62,000 nucleotides of DNA, taken from assembly GCF_964340395.1 (NCBI RefSeq), contig NC_135564.1, positions 15,129,012 through 15,191,011 of the forward strand, in the 5' to 3' direction. Source of the DNA: Glandiceps talaboti (lineage: Eukaryota > Hemichordata > Enteropneusta > Spengelidae). The notes under the pieces are model-generated. The model did not search any database, was not told where the DNA came from, and saw nothing but the letters and a program-made list of their open reading frames with translations. Positions 34,900-47,831 of the stretch are shown in pieces (the first letter of the stretch is position 1; every line of letters begins with the position of its first letter). The translations under genes and the position numbers were made by a program.

Positions 34900-36330
34900 A
34901 CATATGCACGTTACTTTGATATACGTAAATTTGCCTGAATGGCAGCCATATTTAAAATTGAAAATCAAATTTTTACTGTATATCTTCAAAAATATAATAC
35001 ATAGACTCCATTCAAGTGTCTACCAACATATTATCAGGTGTAAGCATCTTTGAAGACATTAACCTTTAACTTTGACCTTCAGAGTCACTTATCAAAATCA
35101 AGTTGTATATGACGGACACTTCCCCATATTTATTTGCTGTCAATTTCTTTCAAATCACATTCGCAGGTAACACAAGTGAAGAGTTACAATAGACACAAGC
35201 ACTTGTCTCGGTGCTCCTGGTGCTTTTTACCAAATGGCAGCCATATATGTAGTCAATGTCATGATTTACTGCATACCTCAAAAACTGTAGCACATAGGGA
35301 GTCTTTTAAAGTGTCTGTCCCCATATTATCAGGTTTAAGGTTTCTTTTAAAACATTGACCCTTTGCCTGTCCTTAACCTTCAAGGTCCACAATGGACATC
35401 ATCACTTTCTGCTCTGAATTTGGTGTAAAAATTCAACAATTTGTGTAACAGCTCTGGAACTATGTAAGATATAGAAACTTCATTCAAGTATCTACTCCTA
35501 TATTATCATGAGAAGTATTTCTTTTAGGACTATGGCCTTTTCCCACCAACCTTACCTTTTGGATTCATTTAGCAAAATCAAGCCATTTCTTGTTTAGTGT
35601 ACTATTTGTACAATGTGGTTAAAATTGATCAATTTCATTTAAATCCTGTCCAAAGGTCACATAGAACAAGGGACACACACATGTGAAGTTACTGCATAGA
35701 TGACTTCTTATATGGTGGCCATATTTTGTGTGATAATCCTCCACCATTTGTACAGTACAAAAAAAAATGCTGGCACTTTATTGAAATATCTGTGCCTGTA
35801 TTCATGCATGACCTTTCTATTAGTTCCTTTGTATTTGACCCTAAATTTACCCTCTGAGTCTAAATGTATTCAACAGAATAAATCAATTTCTCCATTAGTC
35901 ACATGATAGGAAAGTATTTGGGGGGGGGGGGGGGAGAGATGTCTTCTATGAAGACTTTATACCTAAGGATTTGCTTCCAACTATTCATGAGGGTCAAAAC
36001 AAGTTCTAAACAATTTTTTCTCACATGTAAACCTGATAAAATGATAGTAATACTAGAATACATACAAGAATTTTTAGACAGAATAATGTATTATTCCCAA
36101 ATAGACACAGCCCGGAGGGGGACAGTAGGAATGAGCCATCTCTGTCTGTGTGTCCATGAAGTCAGATAGTAAGCATTGACCTTGACCTTTATTTTCAGGG
36201 GCAAATGTCAAATCTCGAAGTAGGTAAGACCTTTAGGAAGTATACTTTGAGACACCATTCAAGCGTGTACACCCACACTACTAAAAGTAAGCTTTCTATT
36301 TAGAAACTGACTTTTCACTTTCATCTTCAT
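34900..36330. repeat. repeat family C, about five diverged units
   Basis: GGCAGCCATAT, TACTGCAT, CATTCAAGTGTCT, ATATTATCAGG and the (GACC)-rich TTGACCTTCA block recur near 34940, 35230, 35450, 35710 and 36170. They lie directly downstream of the 8-finger gene. No coding frame. Confidence 0.55.
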
Positions 36331-38295
36331 CTGTGTGGTGAAAGTTTTACAAAATAACTTTGGACATGATGCAAGTAGAGTGGCCGTACCATATCTGATT
36401 AGACACTAACCCCCAACCTTGATCTTTGTTAAGTTTTGCACATATGATCTTCAGGATCAAATAGTAATCTGCTAAATAACCTTGCAAGTCTCTCCATTGA
36501 GATGTTATTAACATCTTAAAATGTAGCGTTGCTATCTTAAAGTGTAGCATTGCAATGTCTTATTTGTTTCTGTGTGGTTGCATCAAACAGAGCCGCCGAA
36601 TGGTAATATGAAATGGGTTGTATGTAAGGTAAATGACATTAGGTAGAACCACTCTATTGATTGGTCAAATGACAAGTTGGGTTATGTTATACAATAGGTC
36701 ATTATTAAGCTTCGTAGATTTTATCAAATCCCTAATATTATATAATTATTGTATTAATAACAGTTATCCTGATTTGTTAAGCCTGTTTCATATTTAGGAA
36801 TTATTGTTGTGTTTTCAAGTTCAAACAATTGTATCTACACTATTACAACATATGTTTTATAGTTATTGACACATACATACATACATACATACATGCATAC
36901 ATACATACATTCACACACACATACATACATACATACATACATACATACATACATACATACATACCTACTACTACACACACATTCATCCATTCATTCATTC
37001 ATTCATTCAAACTATACCATAATCTCGATTGCCAGGTAGAAATATACTCAGCAGCCTTAAGGTGGTGATTTTAACATAATGATGAATACAGATTTGGTGA
37101 TCAAGACAACACAATAACATTGCAACAATGTAATACATAGTCTCCAGTTGGTTTTCCATGCTTTTCAAACCATATATAAACTCTAATTTGTACCTAGACA
37201 CAATCTTTAAATGTAAGTGCATTTTGCATAGCATCTTTTCACTTTGTGTGCAGAAGCGGTGGCAATTACAGGTTCTACCAGTTTAATAAAGTACATTTGT
37301 GCATGGAATCCACCAGGAAGCTCAAATTGCAATTGATTCAAATGTGCGTAAAATAAATAAATAAATATGTATGTATATAATTCAGATATCTTGTGTTCAT
37401 CCTTTCCGTAGTAAATTGTATAAAATGAGTTCTTGCTCAAGATAACTCTAAGGGGTAACATACACATGTATGACGCAATAATTAGAGGTGACGTGGCCGG
37501 GGCAACAGGCAGATAGGGGAGGAAAAGTCGATTTTCCGGTTCCAGGATGCATTGCGCGACAGGCCGTCGCTTACGTTGATATATATATTTAGTCTTGTTT
37601 TCTCTGCATTACGTTTGAACTAACATTTTCATCAGGAAATGATGAAAAGACGTGCTGATGACCTCCTTCTAAACTCCATTGATGACAGAGAGGGATTTTA
37701 TGGGTGAACCCAGGATACGGGCAGGTGGCAACCACCCCCCCCCCCCCCTGAGTGGCGCGTGCAAGCCCTAGTAGTGCTACAGCAGAAGCCAGAAAAGTTG
37801 CCTAGTGTTTGAGATACAGCAACCGGAAAATAACCAGTATAATATATTTATCAAACTCTTCCTTATAGTCTCAGGAACATGGAAATCAATGATAACAGAT
37901 ACTAGAGCCAGACACAATATGTAAAGTTGTAGGAAGACTCAGTTCGGTTAAAATAAAAGATACTATGTGTTGGGTTTGTGGATCATATTACAGTTTTAAT
38001 GTGTTTAGGTTCAACATGTATATGTTTTTTATGGGATAGGTATTAGCCGGCACAAGGGAACTATTCTTCCCCAAAACTATGCGTGTTACAATGACAACGG
38101 CCATGTTTTGAGCCAAAATCACATTTTGCCAGTAACGGAAACCTGTAGTGAAACTTAATGTTTTTTGAGGGACAGCTCTAGCCTGAAGATAATTTAAGTT
38201 TTCCATATATTGAATTCTTTTTTAGAATCTAACACATCAGGAAATGTATGAAGACAGATGTGGGGACTGATACAAAAAAGTTACAATATTGTTTA
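36331..38295. other. non-genic stretch with a (CATA)n array
   Basis: It contains a (CATA)n/(CATT)n microsatellite at about 36868-37005 and an element-like block near 36529-36620 that recurs at 46510-46620 (CTTAAAGTGTAGCAT, CAAACAGAGCCG, GAATGGTAA). A poly-C run lies at 37735-37748. No gene is supported. Confidence 0.45.
36868..37005. repeat. (CATA)n and (CATT)n microsatellite
   Basis: CATA tetranucleotides with CATT and ACAC interruptions, ending in a CATT run. Confidence 0.95.
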
Positions 38296-38335
38296 CCTCC
38301 CGTAAGGGTACGGGAGGTATTAAAAGGGGAATGTA

Positions 38336-38366
<31 letters not shown>

Positions 38367-39105
38367 GTCATCATTTTCTAAAAATCGGCTGGCTCAATTG
38401 TAATGAAATTTGGGATATATAATCATTAGGGTAATAGCTAGACCTGATTAGGTTTTGAGCCAGATCTGTTAATGTTTAATTAGAGAAATTTGCATATTAA
38501 TGAAATCAACTAATTACGCAATATCTTAAGACTGCATACTTCAATTTCAATATAATTTAGTTTATTCGTTAAACATAACAACATACATTTGTCCTATAAA
38601 ATTCGTTGATGTATCTTACAGCGTTAATGAATAATTTGCATAATTAATTATTTTTAGTAATTAGGCTATATCTTAAGAATACATACTTCAAATTCAACAT
38701 AATTTAGTACATACGTTAACTATAAGAAAACACATATGTCCTATCAAGTTTGTTGATGCACCGTACAGTGTTAATGAATAATTTGCATAATTAATGATTT
38801 TCGGTAATTAGGCTATATCTTAAGAATACATACTTCAATTCCAATATAATTCAGTACACACGTTAACCATAACAATCGCATATGTCCTGTAAAGCTTGTT
38901 GGTGTACCTTTCAGTATTAATGAATAATTTGCATAATTAATGATTCTTGGTAATTAGGCTATATCTTACGACTGCATGCTTCAATTTCAACACAATTCAG
39001 TACATACATTAACCATAACAAATTGTGTATGTCCTATAAAGTTAGTTGATGTACCTTACAGTGTTAATGAATAATTTGCATAATTAATGATTTTCTAGCT
39101 CTATA
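38296..39105 (+). mobile_element. Helentron-like element with 146-bp tandem core
   Basis: The head is a palindrome (CCTCCCGTAAGGGTACGGGA, arms of 9 bp), then (GTCT)n at 38338-38366, then AAAAATCGGCTGGCTCAATT. The core has five AATTTGCAT blocks at 38488, 38633, 38780, 38926 and 39073, a period of 145-147 bp. Units also share TAATTAGGCTATATCTTA and ATATGTCCTAT. The layout matches non-autonomous Helentrons (HINE/pearl) known from bivalves and insects. No coding frame. Confidence 0.65.
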
Positions 39106-39432
39106 CCCATATCACTGGCATCTACTGATAATTTAAAATACTTGAGCTGCAAGAACTGGTAACCTAGTTAGTATGACCTTATGAATTATCTTGAAAATTT
39201 CCAGACCATATAAATTCATTATCTTTCTTCAACAAAGCAGTCACTGAATTAGCAATAATTGCAAAATTTGGACAATACCGTCGGTAGTAACCGACCATGC
39301 CCAGAAATCTCAGCAAATTCAGCAACTCCTTCTTAAAATCGTCATGAAAATATTTCTCATTTCAAAAACTGCTCGATTTTTATGAACATACATTACCATA
39401 ATTATATCTAACGTTCCTATTAATATTGTTTT

Positions 39433-39992
<560 letters not shown>

Positions 39993-40069
39993 AGTTTGCA
40001 TATGCCATAATATCGCAAACGGACGGTTTCAGTTATAAAACGGTACCCTTGTCAAATTTCTTTCGAGTC

Positions 40070-40694
40070 AATTTTGGGTTTCATAATCACATTTTCATGA
40101 AAATCAATTTTTTATTTTCCCATAGAGTTTCATGTTGTCATTATAGATAATGCTTCTAGCTGAGAATAAATCGCCTACGTTTAACTAATGACGCTCAATA
40201 CATATGTACATGTACCAGATGTCACTTTATATGAACCATAATTGATTGATATCATGTCAAGCAAACTATGTTGATTAAAACCCTAAATTTGAATAAGTTA
40301 GCATAATTGTAACCCAAATCCTAGTCAACCTTCTCGCTGTATGAGATTTTGCAAATCTGTAGACATTCTTAATATAAGTATATCACTGACGGATTGTATA
40401 ATACAGACAGAAACATTGAGCCAATGAAAAGAGATTTTCAAACACTCGTGATATACTAGTACCGAAGTAGCATCGCAAAAATAATCATATACAAACACTG
40501 TGGCTACTACACAGCTTGATTTTCATTTTTAACGAGGGATGTCCTTACTGATACAGTATCGAGCTATACATACAGCCCATTTCAAGTCACCATTCACTGT
40601 CTCTGTTTGATACAACCACTACGAATCCGATAAGAAACTGTACATGCTTCACTTTAAGATAGCAAGATTGAACTAATACCATTCTCTTGCGAAA
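40070..40694. repeat. segmental duplication, copy 1
   Basis: It is nearly identical (I count about a dozen substitutions and one 13-bp length change) to 48730-49370. It ends at CCATTCTCTTGCGAAA in both. It lies about 0.4 kb upstream of the sulfotransferase start codon. A more diverged piece recurs at about 46215-46310. Confidence 0.85.
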
Positions 40695-41087
40695 TTTTGT
40701 CTAATTGAAGTGAACTAAAGTGCTGCTATGAAGATATCAAATGCAGACTTCAGACCATTGGCACCCGCGTGCCTGCCTCTAATGGCAATACGTTTAATTC
40801 ATGTATTCCATAATGTCGAGAAATGACGATTTTGCTGTCTTAGTATAGAATGTGTAGTTTTTTTGGTGTCTGTCTGGTTGTATCAAAGGCATGTGTTGAG
40901 CGAGGTCAACTTAAAACAAGCTGTGTTTTAGAACAATTAAAGTGTTAACACTATCAGGCCAAAGTAAACAAAAACACCATATGTTATTTAATGTAGTTAT
41001 ATTTATCTGAGGGTGCAACAACACTACATATGTGTATAGTTATTGTAATTGCGAGTGTACCATTTCATACCAATCCATAGTACTGCA

Positions 41088-44000
41088 ATGGTTCACATTT
41101 TGAAAGTGACCTTTGTCGCAACTCTTTTTGTGACCCTTGGTTGTTTAGTGATTGTATTCAACTTGCCTTCTCGTCGAAGGGTTAAGTTTTATAATCCGGC
41201 AAGACCTTATTACTGGAATAACGCTGCGAACATTACCGAGAAATGTAAGTTGGTCTTGAATAGTGGTTAAAGTCGTATTGTTATTAGTTTTGCTTAACCT
41301 TGTTTTCTTTTTGTTACGATTGAAATAACATTTCCATCATGAAATGATTGACAGACATGTTGAGCTCGTTAATTGCAATCGATGAATTGTACTGGTAGAA
41401 TGATTTTACTACTATATCTAAGGTACGCTAGTCATGATCAGGTGACATTTCATCCCCGTGAATAGCATGCACAACGCCTACCCCCGCATGTATAGACACC
41501 CCTACATGGCGTTGTATGGGAAGACGTGAGATGTATATTGAAACTGGCAACAAGTCTATTAACAGAACTGTTCACCAGTCCATTGATCATGACGTAATAA
41601 TGAATATAAATGGGGTGTCTTTATCATAACTGTTTTTAGTTTAATGACGCTTGTCATCTCTGCCCAACAATGGAGAAAAACTAAGTATAGAGTGACAAAT
41701 TTTTACTGATTTGACGATTGCTGCAATCATGGTAAGTACTTTTCTGAACTAAAGAACTCAATGCTGGTCATAAAACTGAACAAACAGCTGGCTGTAAAAA
41801 CTCTAAATTTATATCATGCGATATAATTCCCTCAATACTCTAACATGTCGTCAGTAGTAAAAAAAAACTTATGAAGTCATTGTATTTTCCACTATACCTT
41901 AGGATGAAGTAAGAAGTGACACATTTCAAATAGTTGTACTGAAGTGCATTAACTAATCTCCGATCCAAACAGATCATGTAACGTTTATGTTTACTTGTAC
42001 CAGCTATAGTCTGTTGTGAGCCATCTATTCTAAATTTCAAAGCATTCGAATTCAAACATACAATGAAAAGAAGAACGCACAGATTGCGTTGCGTTAGTTG
42101 CTGTCCCCACGTACCATAGGCATTTAATCAGTTCCTCACTTACATTTCATTAAATATTGCAATTCAGAGTTGTTTCAGTTTATGGATGTACTAAAGTATT
42201 TTTAAAGTTATTAGCGTCGGAACAGAATAGGCTTGACAGAAAAACCAAGAATCATGAAACAGGTACCGATGTTAAAAATTGAAATCGTGAAGGTCTGTCT
42301 GAAAAGGAAGGGCGAAATTATTATCAATATCATTACTATCATTATTTAAAAGTCTGGCCATGAGTATTAACAACCGAGGTTGTACAAATCGGCCACTCAA
42401 ACACCCGTTATATACCTGTACCATCTGTTACAATTGTTAGCAAACATTGACCAATCACGTATTAAGCACATGTGGTAACTACACTTGACAAATGTATTCG
42501 CATGCCGAACAGATAGCAATCATCTGCTAATCTTAAAACGCAGTGAATCACTAGACTAGATTTCGGAAGAATTGCGTTCCTTCACAAGTTTTAGTGCCCA
42601 AGACCAGATAGCTTGTTTTAGTTTTACTACAGTATCCTGCATATGTCAGGATGACCAAGACTAGATTATTTGCAGTTACAAATAAATGTATAAAAAACTG
42701 TTTACAAAAGTGATTTGATTCACTTCTATCAATTGAATCATACTACATTGCTTTGATGGATAAATATTCATACTGAATTACAAATGACACAATTCAGGCG
42801 GCAAATACAAATCATTTTATCATACACCTGAAAAGGGCCATGTTTAAACTTTCGCTCTTACTTTAAGTTTGTTCAAGAAAACAACAACAACAATACAACA
42901 ACTACATTCTTAGTTAAAATAAAGAAAAAAAACAGGGGTCATCGTACTTTTTAAAAAGTAATTATCAGTGAAATTCATCCCTGAGGAGCATTCAGTTTTA
43001 CGTTTACATGTCCCTTTGAGTTTCTTTTCATTTTAGGACATATTATCCATTGTCAACTTTTATATCTCTGCTCTAACTTCAGTTACTGGGCATAGCATTT
43101 ATATATATAGCATTGCTAGCAAGTCAAACAACACAAGTATGTGTTTTTCATAATATTTACCAATATACCACCCGCCTATATGCCCGCTAGCCTGTCTGCC
43201 AACCTACAGACTGACATATAGACTGGCAGACAGACATACAGCCGGGTATGCTCACATACATACATACATACATACATACATACATGCATGCATGCATGCA
43301 TGCATGCATGCATGCATACATCCATCCATCCATCCATACATACATACATACATACATACATACATACATACATACATACATACATACATACAAACATACA
43401 TATAGACACACACGCACACACATATACACTCACTCACTCAATCACTCACTCACTCACTCACTCAAGAGTGATAACATATGGTGCTTGATAGCTATTTCAC
43501 AAAAGACCATCATTTTGTTCAAAATATGGGGGAATTTTATACTAAAGTAATAATGCGTATGACATTCTGTTCTTTACTTATTATTGAAATTCCTGATATA
43601 TAATGTATAATTTCTATGAAGTTGTATTATTTTCAATATGGATCTTAACTTTCAGTCAACTGCTCAGTAAATTTTGCGAACTGGAGCAAAGAGACCAGAC
43701 CCCTAGTAGGCTTAGCGAGTTTTCCCGGATCTGGAAATACTTGGACTAGACATCTGTTGGAGACTGCTTCAGGAATTTACACAGGAACTATTTACAGAAA
43801 GAGGAGTGGTGTATTTAAAGGAAAAGGTGCGTAGTGGTTGTTTCTTGTACGAATTTTGTTTACCTTTGCTTGCTATGATGAAATGCATTGCTATATTTTT
43901 CAAGCCGATATTTGGAATAAATTATGTACATTGCCAAAATAGATACATTATAGTGATACGATAAATTCGTTCAATGAGCAATACACTTACTGTCAAATGG

Positions 44001-46013
44001 GGAGGGGGGGGGGGCATATACAACAACATACCAGTTGTGACTGTTGTACATTGTTGTCTACATCTTGTGAAACATATAACCCATAAGCCCCATAACTCGA
44101 CCATATTCAAATGTGTTTTAAAAAGGATGAGGACCCGATGTCCCTTTATATTTTAGAATTGCGTAAATATTTGAATATCATTAGGGGAGCAAAGACGAGA
44201 CTGACGTTTTTCTTAGCTGAATTGCTTTACCTGTAATTAAGGACCCAGGAAAGTCGATGTAACAATCCTGCATCGCGTAATCTCTCTCAAATTTGTTAAC
44301 TCTACACTGACTGGGGTGATACATTGAGGGAGATAAACAATGGTGGGATGTTTACTCTTTATGACAAAAATGACCACATAATACCGTAGCTAAAAGTAAG
44401 AACTACTATTGTGTATTTCAAATATAAAGAATAAGTGCAATGCAGGGGATTGGGTTTCATGTACCGTTAACATCAATGAAATGCAGCTAAGGTAAGATCA
44501 TGCTTCCCTATGCGCCCCTCCCCCTTTAAGATCACAGTATTAACTATGCTCGATTAATCCTGTCAATAACCTCATACATATTTTCCCACAACAATAGGTT
44601 TACGAGGACAATATGAAGATTACCGTAAAGGCAATAACGTTGTCGTCAAAACGCATAATTGTAACAACAACAATGTGTTTTCATCTTCAATTTTGCTTAT
44701 TCGAAATCCCTACAATGCGCTAATAGCAGAATACAGAAGACAACGAGTTGGTTCAACATCACAATATCCACTGCGAAACATTATAGGGGAAAGTAAGTGT
44801 AAACTGTCTTGAACTTCCTCATGTACAGCAGTATCATGTAGCATGTCAACTGGAATGATGCGGAATGAGCAACATGTTAGACGTCAAATGAACTGTTCTT
44901 GATTTGGAAGAAAGAGAAAAGATGACCACCAAATCTGACATTAAACACATTCAAGATTATTAAATGTTATGTAATATCTAAGAACTAATTAAGATCACGT
45001 TTATAATCACGAAAAAAATGAATAAACGGACGAAAGAAGGTTTTGTAGATTGCATTATGTTTCAGAATGAGGTTGCTAAACTTCAATTTTCGTTCTCTTT
45101 CATATATCTCATACCACATAACAAATATATTACTGATGATCAAGCAATGTCACACGAGCTCAATAAAGGAACTTCGTTCGCTTAGGCCAAAATCCCCGTC
45201 CCCTCCCCTAAACGAACGTTCACATGTGCGACATCGACTCTTTCGTATATGACGTCACCATGATGAAAACTGTAGTGGTCACATCACTACGATTGATGCA
45301 ATGGGAGAACATAGTAAAAACATTAAAATATTAGCAAAACACATTCACTGTGCACCACATGAGCAGTACATCTTAATAACTGGCAACTTATCAGCTCTCA
45401 ATACAATGTAATAAATGTAGAACCTGTTATCGTTGAAGGTGTAAGAGTTTTCTAAATTTGTTTAGAAGTGCCAAACGACGTTCAGCAATTGCACTGACGC
45501 CAGACCCCATCCCCTACTCAGTAAACGAACGAAATTCGTTTAATGAGCTTGAGTGACATTGTGTGATCGTTCCTTAGCAAGTTCAGATTTTAGTCATGGG
45601 TGTAACTTTTGATAGGGGATGCCAGAATAATTTTCCTTATCGTTTCAGAATGGGAAGACTTTGTCGCCAGAGAGATTCAACGCTGGCATGAGTTACCCAT
45701 ATGTTGGCTTAAGCAAAATAGGTGGCGTATTTTAGTGGTTTACTACGAGGACTTGAAGAAGGATACGATGTCCAATGTCGAACGTATGATGTCATTTCTC
45801 AACCTTACTTTTACAGCAGAAAGGCGCCGGTGCGTTGAGGAGAACAAGGAAGGCCATTATCATCGGAAACCAGCCATCCCTAGTGCAGGGACTAGGTTTG
45901 ATCCCTTCACGACTCGTTTACGTGAACTGGTCGATGATTACATTCAAAAGACAAACCAAATTCTGAAAGAACATGGTCATAGTCGTATACGTCGTGCATC
46001 CAAACTATCTTAA
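41088..46013 (+). CDS. WSCD-like sulfotransferase, type II membrane protein, 4 exons
   Basis: Exons 41088-41244, 43656-43826, 44598-44792 and 45649-46013 join in phase 1 with GT..AG borders and give 295 aa ending at TAA 46011. Residues 7-26 are a membrane anchor after a short cytosolic N-terminus (type II, Golgi-like). The 5'-phosphosulfate-binding loop is [12 protein letters not shown] (73-84), and the 3'-phosphate-binding region is [17 protein letters not shown] (141-157). Sequons at N48, N54, N61 and N226 suggest glycosylation in the lumen. The closest known family is WSCD/sialate O-sulfotransferase, which transfers sulfate from PAPS to glycan. Vertebrate members are about 570 aa with two WSC domains; here these are absent, so only the catalytic half plus anchor remains. 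The acceptor is unknown. The gene looks intact, with polyadenylation signals after it. Confidence 0.85.
43256..43465. repeat. compound microsatellite (CATA, CATG, CATC, CACT)
   Basis: CATA, then GCAT, then CATC, then CATA, and finally a CACT array. It lies in intron 1 of the sulfotransferase gene. Confidence 0.95.
45138..45568. mobile_element. MITE-like element in intron 3 of the sulfotransferase gene
   Basis: The left end GATCAAGCAATGTCACACGA and the right end GAGTGACATTGTGTGATC are inverted repeats, and ACTTCGTTCG/CGAACGAAATTCGTT blocks also mirror each other. About 430 bp with no coding sequence. Confidence 0.6.
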
Positions 46014-46061
46014 GATATTTTCATTGCGTATTCATTTCACGTATTCAACAAGTAATAATAG

Positions 46062-46071
46062 AATAAATAAA
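46062..46071 (+). terminator. polyadenylation signals for the sulfotransferase gene
   Basis: Two overlapping AATAAA hexamers (46062-46067 and 46066-46071) lie about 50 bp after the TAA stop. Confidence 0.7.
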
Positions 46072-46715
46072 ATCTGAACAACATAACAATGTTTATTAAT
46101 CTGTATTTCCGTTAGGGTTGGTTATACACCAGGGTGTAATAAATATGGACTGTTTTCTCGTGAGTTCCATTATCGCTATCATTCATATTCTTGTTTATTT
46201 AACACTGCATATTTCATGATATGTCTAAGATACAACCCGTTTCAATTTACCGTTCGCCGGCTAACACTGCTGCAACCGCGCACAAACCAATTAGAAACTG
46301 CATATTTACACCAAGAGAGAAAGATCGCACTTTTTTGCTACATTTTTTTCCTAATGAAATAAATTATTAAACGTACTGCACTTAGACACAGACATGTGGG
46401 CCGCACGCAATTATTTTGATTGCTGTATTTGATGCCTACATATGGTAGTACTTTCGTTCCTTTAATTTCAACAATGTATAGCAAGAAACGTTATTCATTC
46501 AATCTTAATATCTTAAAGTGTAGCATGTGAAGGTTCTAATTGGCTTCTGTGCGGATGTGTCAAACCACAGAGTATGTGTTACTCGTCTGAGGTCAAACAG
46601 AGCCGGTGAATAGTAACTACGTACAAAGGGTTGTAATCCCTTCCATGCGTAAAAGTGTGGTACAGGTAGTAGTGTAGGAAGTCGCCCTTACTTCCAATCC
46701 CAAAGTGAAATACAA
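46072..46715. other. non-genic stretch with repeat relics
   Basis: 46215-46310 is a diverged relative of part of the duplicated segment (CAACCCGTTTCAATTTACCG, CCAATTAGAAACTGCAT). 46510-46620 matches 36529-36620. No gene is seen. Confidence 0.5.
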
Positions 46716-46760
46716 GCAAGCAACGTTTTGGTGCGTTTAGCATACCTTCTTCAATCCATG
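46716..46760 (-). ncRNA. decayed hammerhead-like 3' end of the Penelope-like remnant
   Basis: On the minus strand TTGAAGAAGGTATGC..CACCAAAACGTTGC lies about 150 bp after the GIY-YIG frame. It fits the hammerhead layout with two core changes (C3 to U, G12 to A), so it should be inactive. GGU/ACC could form helix II. Confidence 0.35.
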
Positions 46761-46901
46761 ACACAAACACAGGAATTCTAGCAAATTAACTACGCATATC
46801 CAAAAGGAAACAAAAGGAAAACACGGTAATGTGATCAAAGGGAAATGTAGAATAAAATAAAGGGTAAATAAAGAAAATAGTTAGTTTTGTATGCCAGATG
46901 G

Positions 46902-47321
46902 CTAATAGTCATTAAGTCCGTGGAGATGTAGGGTTCCAGCTCTATTAATCCATAGACTTTCTAATTGTTTAGTACTGCGTGTCCGTATCAAAACCTCGAA
47001 TAAGGCATAGTATTGTAGCTGTAAGAGTGTTGTCTTGTATATAATGTCCTGGTGTCCGGAAATGCCGTACTACATATGGAGACCTGTCTGTTTTGTTTGT
47101 CCTGATATTGGAACGATGACAATTAAGGCGTTTGTGGAATGGTTCTGTAGTTTTCCCGATATACTGTATGTTGCATGCCCGGCAGGTGAGGGCGTAAATT
47201 ACATTACAGGATTTGCAGTTCACGTCATCTTTGATGGGAATGTTTTACCAGTGTGTGTGGCTTTGAATTCTTTGGTGTGTTGTAAAATTGTAATATTTTA
47301 TGCAAAATGTCTGTTGGGGTA
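46902..47321 (-). pseudogene. Penelope-like element, GIY-YIG endonuclease remnant
   Basis: The minus strand reads IPIKDDVNCKSCNVIYALTC, then CNIQYIGKTTEPFHKRLNCH, then VVRHFRTPGHY. This is the GIY-YIG nuclease with its Cys-rich start, as in Penelope-like retroelements, where it follows the reverse transcriptase and nicks the target. A frameshift near 46985 is needed to continue into TKQLESLWINRAGTLHLHG and the natural stop at 46902. An in-frame stop lies upstream near 47250, and before it QQTFCIKYYNFTTHQRIQSH may be further coding remnant. The reverse transcriptase domain is missing, so the copy is 5'-truncated and dead. Confidence 0.8.
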
Positions 47322-47479
47322 AACAGTGTTCAATGTATATGTATGTCTATCTATAGAGTGTAAATAGTACAGTATCTAGCAAGATACACACATCGCAACA
47401 GCATGAAACACTGTGTAAAAGCTCGTGTATCTTGTTTGATACTGTGTTTGTATTATACTTTCTGCAAAAATTACTCTTA

Positions 47480-47483
<4 letters not shown>

Positions 47484-47546
<63 letters not shown>
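47484..47546. repeat. (AT)n microsatellite
   Basis: About 31 AT units. Tyr-Ile repeat ORFs here are artefacts. Confidence 0.95.
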
Positions 47547-47554
<8 letters not shown>

Positions 47555-47611
47555 TTTCATTCTTCTTTCGCCAAGTAGAGTGCTCGATCACCTTGGAGAG
47601 CTATCATACAT

Positions 47612-47760
47612 AAAAATGGAAGAAGACGAGTCTGATATTACATAGTGGAATTACACTACGGACCGTTTCACCCGAAGGATCGTCAGGTGTGTCAGGTGTG
47701 TTTCGGGTGAAACGGTCCGTAGTGTAATTCCACTATGTAATATCAGACTCGTCTTCTTTC

Positions 47761-47767
<7 letters not shown>
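47612..47767. repeat. long inverted repeat (66-bp arms) holding a ribozyme
   Basis: The arms 47612-47677 and 47702-47767 are complementary with about one mismatch; the 24-bp loop is GGATCGTCAGGTGTG-rich. Both arms contain ATTACACTACGGACCG or its complement. Only the left arm plus loop, read on the minus strand, carries the complete hammerhead core. Confidence 0.9.
47653..47690 (-). ncRNA. type I hammerhead ribozyme, retroelement-derived
   Basis: Read on the minus strand: ACAC, CTGACGA, a hairpin T-CC-TTCG-GG-T, GAA, a stem A-C-G/GTC/C-G-T, A as cleavage-site base, then GTGT. Helix I pairs ACAC with GTGT (4 bp), helix II is CC/GG with a UUCG loop and a U-U pair beside the core, and helix III is 3 bp. 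All conserved core bases (CUGANGA, GAA, A-U closing pair, H17) are present. Minimal hammerheads of this type are known from the ends of Penelope-like elements. Self-cleavage is predicted, not shown. Confidence 0.6.

Positions 47768-47827
<60 letters not shown>
47768..47827. repeat. (AT)n microsatellite
   Basis: About 30 AT units directly after the inverted repeat. Confidence 0.95.
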
Positions 47828-47831
<4 letters not shown>

